Shown here: piece after piece, positions 34,338 through 41,519 of the stretch | How positions within the stretch are numbered: the first letter of the stretch is position 1 | How the letters are laid out: every line of letters begins with the position of its first letter | Assembly: GCA_039024315.1 (NCBI GenBank) | Contig: JBCCQN010000009.1 | Span: forward strand, 28,993 to 92,992 | Direction: 5' to 3' | Source of the DNA: JBCAWW01 sp039024315 | Lineage (GTDB): Bacteria; Bacteroidota; Bacteroidia; J057 | DNA: 64,000 nt | The notes under the pieces: model-generated | Database searches by the model: none | What the model was told of the DNA's origin: nothing | Seen by the model: only the letters and a program-made list of their open reading frames with translations | Position numbers and translations under genes: made by a program

Positions 34338-34937
34338 GTGCGATCCCTGCTTTTATGTTTGATACTTGCTTATGCTACTGGCCCACTTTGGGCTCAGAAG
34401 AAGCTTGAATTTGTTAAAATGGAAGCTTCGGCATATTGCATGCGACTCAGTGCAGACGGCACTCAGCTCCTACAAAGCCAAGATCCGCAACTTGAACCTT
34501 GGCTACCTTCTCGACAATTTGGTTGGTTGGTAACTCATGATTCCATCCTGCAAAGGTTTTTTCAGCCTTTGACGGCCAAATCCCTAAAGGTGGATTTTGA
34601 TCAATACTTTGTTTTAGCCCTAATTCGCTACGATCAATATCCTTGGCGCTTTGATGTAGAGCAAATCAATCTAGCGCCCAATGCGCCTCTTATTGAGCTA
34701 TCCTACACTTTGGTGCCAGTAGGCAGGCGACACAAAGACCCATTGCTTAGCACCCAGCTCATTTTGGTTAAGAAGACACCAGAGCTTCTTAGATTGGGCG
34801 TTACCAATATTCCTTTCAAGCTCAAGGAGGTTTTGGATATCAATGATCCCGACATTCCCGTCTTTGGGGAAAACGAGGATGAGTTGATTTTTCCAACCGC
34901 TTATACTCTAAAGGAGATCCTCCTCAAGCAAGACTAG
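34338..34937 (+). CDS. Secreted protein of unknown function (PrcB-like fragment)
   Basis: 199 residues starting at GTG (a TAG closes the frame 12 nt upstream, and no ATG precedes the signal peptide 'LLLCLILAYATGPLWAQ'). The mature part has 'LKVDFDQYFVLALIRYDQYPWRFDVEQINLAPNAPLIELSYTLVPVGR'-like alternation, which resembles the PrcB C-terminal fold, but the match is weak. Otherwise unknown. It has no close partner: the following 200 bp are repeats and carB's terminator. Confidence 0.7.
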   Translation: MRSLLLCLILAYATGPLWAQKKLEFVKMEASAYCMRLSADGTQLLQSQDPQLEPWLPSRQFGWLVTHDSILQRFFQPLTAKSLKVDFDQYFVLALIRYDQYPWRFDVEQINLAPNAPLIELSYTLVPVGRRHKDPLLSTQLILVKKTPELLRLGVTNIPFKLKEVLDINDPDIPVFGENEDELIFPTAYTLKEILLKQD

Positions 34938-34946
34938 GTTTTTACA

Positions 34947-34965
34947 CTGCTGCGCAGAACGATCA
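34947..34965 (-). repeat. GTTC hairpin repeat
   Basis: On the minus strand CGTTCTGC-GCA-GCAG: 4-bp stem and 3-nt loop, with a decayed head (GATCGTTC instead of AAGCGTTC). Confidence 0.75.
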
Positions 34966-34977
34966 TCCCTGTAAGGC

Positions 34978-35000
34978 ATTTCGGCAGGCTCAATGTGACA
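34978..35000. repeat. Bacteroidota-type repeat 'CATTTCGGCAGGCTCAATGTGACA'-like
   Basis: Matches the pattern of the composite repeat at 24612 with the usual centre; common in intergenic DNA of this phylum. Confidence 0.55.
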
Positions 35001-35047
35001 GATTGCTTGTATTCCTAAGCCTTCTTGAAGGATCAATTGTATCTCCC

Positions 35048-35060
35048 CTGCTGCGCAGAA
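35048..35060 (-). repeat. GTTC hairpin repeat, truncated head
   Basis: CTGC-TGC-GCAG followed by AA then diverging sequence. Confidence 0.65.
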
Positions 35061-35075
35061 ATATTATCCCTCAAA

Positions 35076-35111
35076 TAAAAACGCTGACTGAGTTTTAAGC
35101 TCGGTCAGCGT
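35076..35111 (-). terminator. Terminator of carB
   Basis: ACGCTGACTGAG with CTCGGTCAGCGT (one G-T pair) around a 7-nt loop; on the minus strand it is followed by TTTTTATTT. Confidence 0.88.
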
Positions 35112-35120
35112 CTATGAGGG

Positions 35121-35139
35121 TAAGCGTTCTGCGCAGCAG
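35121..35139 (+). repeat. TAAGCGTTC hairpin repeat
   Basis: TAAGCGTTCTGC-GCA-GCAG. It lies 5 nt after the carB stop and before the terminator, so it is transcribed in the carB 3' end. Confidence 0.88.
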
Positions 35140-35144
35140 TAAGC

Positions 35145-37958
35145 CTAACGCGAGAGATACATATTGCGTTCGTTGTAAGCCTTCACAAAGAATGAATCTT
35201 TGAGATCTTTGATAAAGAAGATCTTCTCCCCTGTGGACTTCATTTCTGGGCCTAGCGCCTTATCTACATTCGGAAATTTGTTAAAAGAAAATACGGGTAC
35301 CTTGATCGCATAGCCCTTGAGCTTAGGATTAAAGGTAAAGTCCTTTAACATATGCGTACCCAACATGATCTTGGTGGCATAGTTGACATAAGGGATCTTG
35401 TGGGCCTTGGCAATAAATGGAACCGTACGAGAAGCCCTTGGATTGGCTTCAATAACGTAAACCTTATCGTCTTTGATGGCAAACTGAATGTTGATCAAAC
35501 CTTTGATCTGCATCGCCAATGCTAGCTTGCGCGCTATGCTTTCCATTTCGGCTTGAATCTTCTTGCTGAGGCTAAATGGAGGCAAAACTGCCATAGAGTC
35601 TCCTGAGTGAATACCAGCAGGTTCAATATGCTCCATGACACCAACGATTTGTACATCCTCACCATCAGCAATGGCATCAAGCTCAGCTTCGATACCACCG
35701 TCCAAGAAGTGATCCACCAAGACCTTGTTGCCGGGCACTTGGTTCATGACCTTGATTACATGTCGGGTAAGCTCTTCATCATTGATTACGATGCGCATAT
35801 CCTGCCCCCCCAACACATAAGAAGGACGCACCAAGACAGGATAGCCCACTCGATGCGCAATAGCTAAGGCTTCTTCGGCATTTGCCGCCTCACCAAAGTC
35901 TGGATAAGGGATATCCAATTCTTTGAGGAGGGTTGAGAATCGACCACGATCCTCCGCCATATCCATCATATCGAAGGAAGTTCCGAGAATCGGAATACCG
36001 TAACGATCTAATTTTTCAGATAGCTTAAGCGCTGTTTGACCACCAAGCTGCACGATTACTCCTTCCGGTTTTTCGTGCTGGATGATGTCATAGATATGCT
36101 CCCAGAAGACAGGCTCAAAGTATAGCTTGTCAGAGATATTAAAGTCAGTAGAAACCGTTTCAGGGTTACAGTTGATCATGACCGACTCAAATTCTTCTTC
36201 ACGAGCTGCTAATACCCCGTGAACACAGCAATAGTCAAACTCGATCCCTTGACCGATACGGTTGGGACCAGAGCCAAATACTACCACCTTTTTGCGATCA
36301 GAAGTGATAGATTCGTTTTCTTGGTCAAAAGCTGAGTAGTAATAAGGAGTTGAGGCCTCAAACTCGGCCGCACAAGTATCTACTAATTTATAGACACGCT
36401 TCACCACTAGCTCTTCACGGCGAGCAAATACTTCGCTTTCAAGGCATCTGAGCAGGTGCGCAATCTGACGGTCAGCGTAGCCATTTTTCTTCGCTTCCAT
36501 CATGACATCATAAGGGATGTTTTTGATCGTGTAGCGAGCGATTTCCTTTTCGAGAATGACCAAGTATTCAATTTGGCGCAAGAACCAAGGATCAATCTTA
36601 GTAGCGTCAAAGATGTCTTTTAAGGGAACGCCAAGATGCATGGCGTCTTTGATGTGGAAAATCCGTCCGTCAGATGGCTCGCGAAGGCTCTGCATGATTT
36701 CTTGCAAGTCTTTTAACTCCTTGCCATCCGCTCCCATTCCATTGCGCCCCACCTCTAGCGATTGACAAGCCTTTTGGAGGGCTTCGTTGAAGCTACGGCC
36801 GATAGCCATTACCTCTCCTACTGCTTTCATCTGCAGGCCTAGACGAGGATCAGCTCCTGGAAACTTGGCGAAGTTCCAACGCGGAATTTTGACAATCACA
36901 TAGTCCAAAGTGGGCTCGAAGAAGGCCGAGGTATTTTTAGTGATTTGGTTGGGAAGCTCATCAAGGGTATAACCCACTGCTAATTTTGCTGCAAGACGCG
37001 CAATCGGATAACCGGTTGCCTTAGAAGCAAGTGCCGAAGAACGAGAAACCCTAGGATTAATCTCGATGATAATCACTCGACCCGTTTCAGGATCGGAAGA
37101 AAACTGTACGTTACAGCCACCCGCAAACTCTCCTAATTCATCCATGACGCGGAAAGCATAGTCGCGCATCTTTTGGTAAATAGTATCCGGTAGGGTCATC
37201 GCAGGTGCTACCGTAATAGAGTCTCCGGTGTGGACCCCCATAGGGTCAAAGTTTTCGATCGTACAAATCACCAGTTTGTTACCAGCTTTGTCTCTCATTA
37301 CCTCCACCTCATACTCTTTCCAGCCAAAAATACTTTCTTCGAGTAGGACTTCGTGAATAGGACTAGATTGTAAGCCTCTTTTTAGCAGGCCATCAAAGTC
37401 TTTTTCTTCGTGCACGAAGGCCCCCCCAAATCCTCCCAAGGTGTAGGATGGCCGAATTACTAGCGGGAAACCAATTCTTTGCGCGATCTCTTTACCTTTA
37501 AGAAAAGAGTTGGCCGTTTCGGCATTGGGGATCGGGATCCCAATTTCGAGCATGGTCTTACGGAAAAGTTCCCGGTCCTCCGCTTTGTCAATGGCGCTAA
37601 TGTCTGATCCTAAGATCCTGACACCATATTTTTCCCAAATACCTGCTTTGGCACAATCTACAGCAAGGTTTAATGCCGTTTGCCCACCCATGGTGGGAAG
37701 TACCGCATCAATTTTTTGCTTTTGTAGTATCTGCTCGATAGACTCAACGGTAAGTGGCAACAGATAAATATCATCTGCTGTCACAGGGTCAGTCATAATG
37801 GTAGCAGGATTAGAATTGATCAGGGCGACGCGAATCCCCTCCTCTTTTAATGCAAGAGAGGCCTGCGATCCCGAATAGTCGAATTCACAGGCCTGGCCGA
37901 TAATGATGGGTCCGCTGCCGATAATAAGCACGGATTTGATTGACGGATCAAGTGGCAT
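35145..37958 (-). CDS. carB: Carbamoyl-phosphate synthase large subunit, form without MGS domain
   Basis: The ATG at 37958 is used (a TTG in frame 7 codons upstream is less likely). 937 residues, about 130 fewer than the E. coli protein (1073). Both ATP-grasp halves are complete: 'VLIIGSGPIIIGQACEFDYSGSQA', 'TMGGQTALN', 'EINPRVSRSSALASKATGYPIA', and in the second half 'VFGSGPNRIGQGIEFDYCCVH', 'EANPRASRTVPF'. The missing part is the C-terminal MGS-like allosteric domain that binds UMP, IMP or ornithine in enterobacteria; the protein ends 'AYNERNMYLSR' soon after the second ATP-grasp domain. The gene ends cleanly at its own terminator, so this is not a truncation in the window. carA is not adjacent. 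It makes carbamoyl phosphate for arginine and pyrimidine synthesis. Confidence 0.95.
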   Translation of the reverse strand: MPLDPSIKSVLIIGSGPIIIGQACEFDYSGSQASLALKEEGIRVALINSNPATIMTDPVTADDIYLLPLTVESIEQILQKQKIDAVLPTMGGQTALNLAVDCAKAGIWEKYGVRILGSDISAIDKAEDRELFRKTMLEIGIPIPNAETANSFLKGKEIAQRIGFPLVIRPSYTLGGFGGAFVHEEKDFDGLLKRGLQSSPIHEVLLEESIFGWKEYEVEVMRDKAGNKLVICTIENFDPMGVHTGDSITVAPAMTLPDTIYQKMRDYAFRVMDELGEFAGGCNVQFSSDPETGRVIIIEINPRVSRSSALASKATGYPIARLAAKLAVGYTLDELPNQITKNTSAFFEPTLDYVIVKIPRWNFAKFPGADPRLGLQMKAVGEVMAIGRSFNEALQKACQSLEVGRNGMGADGKELKDLQEIMQSLREPSDGRIFHIKDAMHLGVPLKDIFDATKIDPWFLRQIEYLVILEKEIARYTIKNIPYDVMMEAKKNGYADRQIAHLLRCLESEVFARREELVVKRVYKLVDTCAAEFEASTPYYYSAFDQENESITSDRKKVVVFGSGPNRIGQGIEFDYCCVHGVLAAREEEFESVMINCNPETVSTDFNISDKLYFEPVFWEHIYDIIQHEKPEGVIVQLGGQTALKLSEKLDRYGIPILGTSFDMMDMAEDRGRFSTLLKELDIPYPDFGEAANAEEALAIAHRVGYPVLVRPSYVLGGQDMRIVINDEELTRHVIKVMNQVPGNKVLVDHFLDGGIEAELDAIADGEDVQIVGVMEHIEPAGIHSGDSMAVLPPFSLSKKIQAEMESIARKLALAMQIKGLINIQFAIKDDKVYVIEANPRASRTVPFIAKAHKIPYVNYATKIMLGTHMLKDFTFNPKLKGYAIKVPVFSFNKFPNVDKALGPEMKSTGEKIFFIKDLKDSFFVKAYNERNMYLSR

Positions 37959-38131
37959 ATGCGATGAAATTTCGCGCAAATTTAAAGGTCAGCGCCCTAA
38001 TTGCCTAATAAGTTTCAAGAATATCGGTTAACTCTTGCAATATCAGGCGATTTCCCTTGACAAGTGGACGATCACAAAGTATTTTTGCGCCATTCTATTC
38101 TACACCCGATAATACACGGCACCAAGACTAT

Positions 38132-39184
38132 ATGAAACTCTCTGCCTTCCACTTCGAAGTACCTGACGAACTCATTGCCCTCCATCCTCATGATCCTCGC
38201 GACGAAGCTCGCCTTATGGTCGCCCATCGCGACACAGGCAAAATCGAGCATCGCATGGTCAAGGACATGCTTGAATATTTTGAGGAAGGCGATGTATTTG
38301 TAATGAATGACACCAAAGTTTTTCCAGCTCGTCTCATTGGCCAGAAGGAAAAAACAGGGGCAGAGATCGAAGTCTTCTTGCTACGCGAGCTTAATTCTAA
38401 GCAAAAGCTATGGGACGTACTCGTTGAGCCAGCCCGTAAAATTCGCGTAGGTAATAAATTGTTTTTTGGCGACAACGATCTCGTAGCCGAAGTAGTTGAC
38501 AATACTACTTCCCGTGGTAGAACCATCCGTTTTCTCTTTGATGGAGAAAATGAAGAGCTACACCGCATGATCGATAAGCTCGGTAAAACGCCAATACCTC
38601 CCTACATTGCTGAAAAAAGGGAAGTAGAGCCTCGCGACCGCGACGACTACCAAACGGCTATTGCCACCAATGTCGGGGCTGTGGCGGCTCCTACGGCCGG
38701 CCTACACTTTACCCGTGAGCTGTTGAAGCGCTTTGAACTCCTAGGTGCAGAACAACTTCGCCTTACCCTTCATATCGGTATCGGTACATTTAGCCCAGTC
38801 GAAGTGGAGGATCTCTCTAAGCACCGCATGGACTCAGAGTATTTTGTAATACCGGAAGAAACCCGCGAGATGGTCAATACGGCCAAACGTGAGCGTAGAA
38901 AAGTCCTTGCCGTAGGCAGCTCAAGTATGCGTGCCATGGAGTCTGCGGTTTCAGCTAGCAAAATGCTAAACCCAGCCGAGGGTTGGACGGATAAATTTAT
39001 TTACCCTCCTTACGAATTCCAGATTTGTAATAGCTTCATGACCAACTTCCACCCGCCAAAATCAACCCTCTTGATGATGCAAGCCGCATTTATGGGCTAT
39101 GAATTTATGATGGAAGCCTACGAAGAGGCGGTCAAAGAGAAATATCGTTTCTACTCCTACGGAGACGCGATGCTCATTCTCTAA
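38132..39184 (+). CDS. queA: tRNA preQ1(34) S-adenosylmethionine ribosyltransferase-isomerase
   Basis: The ATG at 38132 is chosen over an in-frame start at 38057, because the family begins 'KLSAFHFEVPDELIA'. 350 residues, the normal length. Motifs: 'HPHDPRDEARLMV', 'DVFVMNDTKVFPARLIGQK', 'GKTPIPPYI', 'VGAVAAPTAGLHF', 'HIGIGTFSPV', 'NSFMTNFHPPKSTLLMMQAAFMG'. Converts preQ1 in tRNA to epoxyqueuosine using SAM. The stop codon overlaps the ispD start by one base (TAATG), so queA and ispD are one unit. Confidence 0.95.
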   Translation: MKLSAFHFEVPDELIALHPHDPRDEARLMVAHRDTGKIEHRMVKDMLEYFEEGDVFVMNDTKVFPARLIGQKEKTGAEIEVFLLRELNSKQKLWDVLVEPARKIRVGNKLFFGDNDLVAEVVDNTTSRGRTIRFLFDGENEELHRMIDKLGKTPIPPYIAEKREVEPRDRDDYQTAIATNVGAVAAPTAGLHFTRELLKRFELLGAEQLRLTLHIGIGTFSPVEVEDLSKHRMDSEYFVIPEETREMVNTAKRERRKVLAVGSSSMRAMESAVSASKMLNPAEGWTDKFIYPPYEFQICNSFMTNFHPPKSTLLMMQAAFMGYEFMMEAYEEAVKEKYRFYSYGDAMLIL

Positions 39185-39900
39185 TGAAAAAGGCAGCACT
39201 AATTGTAGCGGGTGGCACAGGTACCCGCATGGGCAGCGAACGTCCTAAGCAATTTTTATTGCTTGGCGGCAGACCGATATTGATGCATACCTTAGATCGA
39301 TATCTGGCGCTTGACCCCAAACTCCCGCTACAATTGGTTTTACCTGCCAATGAGGTCAAATTTTGGTTTGAGGATGCCCCTCAGTGGTTTCGGACCAACG
39401 AGCTGGCTCGAATTGAGGTCTGTGAAGGCGGGGCTAGCCGGACTGAGTCGGTGCATAAAGGCTTAGAGGCATTACAAACGCGCTTGTTTCAGCCGGAAAG
39501 TTATTTCGTGGCCATCCACGATGGTGTCCGCCCCTTTATCCATACCGAAAGGCTAATGGAGGCCTATCAGATTGCTGCCCAGCGAGGCGCTTCCGTAGCC
39601 TGTGTGCCCGTAAAATCTTCGATCCGTATGATGTCTGCCGATGGCGGCAGTCAAGCAGTAGATAGAAGCCTATATTACCACGTGCAGACGCCGCAGACCT
39701 TTGCCTTTTCCCGCATCCTCAAAGCTTATCGCGAACGGCCCGAAGGCGCTTTTACGGATGATGCTAGTCTCTATCAAGCCATGGGAGGAGAGGTCGTGAT
39801 CTGTGAAGGCAGTTATGACAATCTCAAGATTACTACTCCAGAAGACCTTTTAATTGCTGAGCAAATCCTCACGCGTTGGCAAGCCGCTGCTTCAGATTAA
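39184..39900 (+). CDS. ispD: 2-C-methyl-D-erythritol 4-phosphate cytidylyltransferase
   Basis: 238 residues. N-terminal 'ALIVAGGTGTRMGSERPKQF' nucleotidyltransferase motif, 'HDGVRPFI', and 'FTDDASLYQAMGGEV' near the C-terminus are characteristic. It is the third step of the MEP isoprenoid pathway. Overlaps queA by one base and the convergent helical gene by 9 bases at the 3' end. Confidence 0.95.
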   Translation: MKKAALIVAGGTGTRMGSERPKQFLLLGGRPILMHTLDRYLALDPKLPLQLVLPANEVKFWFEDAPQWFRTNELARIEVCEGGASRTESVHKGLEALQTRLFQPESYFVAIHDGVRPFIHTERLMEAYQIAAQRGASVACVPVKSSIRMMSADGGSQAVDRSLYYHVQTPQTFAFSRILKAYRERPEGAFTDDASLYQAMGGEVVICEGSYDNLKITTPEDLLIAEQILTRWQAAASD

Positions 39901-41298
39901 AGCCAATTTTTCTTCTACCCATTGTTTAGCTGCTACTTCACTATACTGGGCGAAGGTTTTTTCTATTTTGCTGCGCAGAACGTTGTCCCCAGATTGATAG
40001 CGGCCCATTAGTTTTAGGACACGCACAAAATTTTGGTAGAGGACTCGCTGCTGAGAAGAGAGCGATTTTTCACGGCTGAGATAAGCTCGAAAATTTTTGA
40101 GGAGCATAAATAATGATTCATACTCTTCGGTTTCATAGTAGACCCTCGCTAAGATCGTTTTGGCCCCAAGTTGGTAAAAGACATTGGTAAACTCTACCTG
40201 GGCGATAAGTCTCATAACCTTAGAATACTGACTTTGGGCCATCAAGAGATAGGCCATGTTGAAGCGATAAGCGTTTTCTTGTACTGTTGGATACAAACGT
40301 TCTCGATAAGCATTGATGAAGTTCTCGGTCCATTCATACAGTTTTAGGCGAGTACCAAGAGAGACCAGATTTTTATAGTGGTTGTCCTCGAGAATTCCCC
40401 CCTTGGGCAAAAGGATTTCCTTTTCAATACTATGCCGATATACTTCAAAGGTTTCTTGTCGGAAGGCTTCTGCGCCAGCATTGAGACGCCCAATACAATA
40501 GTTTAGGGCCAAGGAATGCAAGGCATCAAGGTCGAGCAAGGCCCAATTAGGTTCTTGCCAAAGCAAGGCTTTGAGCGCAAAATAATGGCGTTCATGTGCT
40601 TCTTCGGTGAGCATAAGGTAAGCGAGCCGATAGGCTTCGATCAAAGGATTACTCGTTTGACTATTTTTTAATGAGTCTAAAAGCAAAGGAGTCAGCACTG
40701 TTTGGGGGCTTTCAGCAAAGATGCGGGCACGATTGACACCCTCGCAGGCGTAGCGGAGGTGTCTAAGCAGATACATTTCATCGAGACTTTCGAGTACTTC
40801 TTGTACCGAACGCTGACGGGCAAACTGGTCACTTTCAGTAAGTAGATCAAATTCGGCTAGTTGAAAGCGCTGCTGTAGAAGTTCGGCGGAGAGCTGAGCG
40901 TCCTCCTCTAATTTACGTTCATAGCGTTGTCGAGTTTGCTTCTGATATTTGCTTAGCCCGCGCTTTTGATAAGCCCAGAGCAAGCTCTCCTCAGGGCGAT
41001 AAACATCCTTTGACCAATCTTTGTAGGCCCAGAAGCGTTCAATAAGACGGGCAAAGTCCGTAAGTAGGTAGCGCAATCGTCTTTCGTGGAAGCTTTCATC
41101 GGGCCAAAGGATCTGAAATAAGGCATGGCGCTCTAGCATAGGATCCTCTAATAGCGGGCACAGCGGCCAAATGTTTTCCCAAAGCTTGAGGATAATCTCC
41201 TGCTTATTGAAGAAGGGAGAACGCAGAAAATCGTCCAGAGAGCGTAACTCCCAAGTGCTAAAGGTCCTTAATAACTGAAATGCTTTATTGTGATGCAT
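39892..41298 (-). CDS. Helical-repeat protein of unknown function
   Basis: ATG at 41298 (the frame continues to 41340, but MHHNKAFQLLRTFSTWELRSLDDFLRS is the natural start). 468 residues, no signal peptide, very helical and rich in Leu, Glu, Arg and Tyr; it looks like TPR-like helical hairpins (e.g. 'AYRFNMAYLLMAQSQYSKVMRLIAQVEFTN', 'AKTILARVYYETEEYESLFMLLKNFRAYL'). Bacteroidota of this group contain several such proteins of unknown role. A GTTCTGC-GCA-GCA hairpin (39969-39982) is in frame as NVLRSK. Its 3' end overlaps ispD by 9 bp. Confidence 0.8.
   Translation of the reverse strand: MHHNKAFQLLRTFSTWELRSLDDFLRSPFFNKQEIILKLWENIWPLCPLLEDPMLERHALFQILWPDESFHERRLRYLLTDFARLIERFWAYKDWSKDVYRPEESLLWAYQKRGLSKYQKQTRQRYERKLEEDAQLSAELLQQRFQLAEFDLLTESDQFARQRSVQEVLESLDEMYLLRHLRYACEGVNRARIFAESPQTVLTPLLLDSLKNSQTSNPLIEAYRLAYLMLTEEAHERHYFALKALLWQEPNWALLDLDALHSLALNYCIGRLNAGAEAFRQETFEVYRHSIEKEILLPKGGILEDNHYKNLVSLGTRLKLYEWTENFINAYRERLYPTVQENAYRFNMAYLLMAQSQYSKVMRLIAQVEFTNVFYQLGAKTILARVYYETEEYESLFMLLKNFRAYLSREKSLSSQQRVLYQNFVRVLKLMGRYQSGDNVLRSKIEKTFAQYSEVAAKQWVEEKLALI
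39969..39982 (-). repeat. GTTC hairpin inside a coding region
   Basis: On the minus strand AACGTTCTGC-GCA-GCAA, in the same form as the intergenic copies. Confidence 0.65.
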
Positions 41299-41392
41299 AA
41301 AACTTTTCCGACAAACTGACACAATAAGCAAAAAGGTCAAGGAGCAAACAAATCTTTCTCAGATGGCACATAAAAGCTAATTACTAGCGATA

Positions 41393-41411
41393 TAAGCGTT
41401 CCGCGCAGCGG
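41393..41411 (+). repeat. TAAGCGTTC hairpin repeat
   Basis: TAAGCGTTCCGC-GCA-GCGG, identical to 24817-24835 and 57845-57863. Confidence 0.9.
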
Positions 41412-41463
41412 TAAAAAAACAAAAAAGAAAGCAAAACTTATCCGACAAAGCATGCTTTCTTGG

Positions 41464-41492
41464 TTTGAAATCTCCATGCTCATATAGCTTTT
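41464..41492 (+). promoter_or_regulatory. Putative promoter of the dockerin-like T9SS gene
   Basis: TTTG, 17-nt spacer, TAGCTTTT (one mismatch to TAnnTTTG), 28 nt before the start codon. Confidence 0.5.
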
Positions 41493-41519
41493 TTGTATCA
41501 AGCAATTAACTCTTGAGCC

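Noticed and set aside
35145..35150. carB as a truncated or frameshifted gene
   Set aside because: The stop is followed by a repeat and a proper terminator, and no frame downstream encodes an MGS-like domain.
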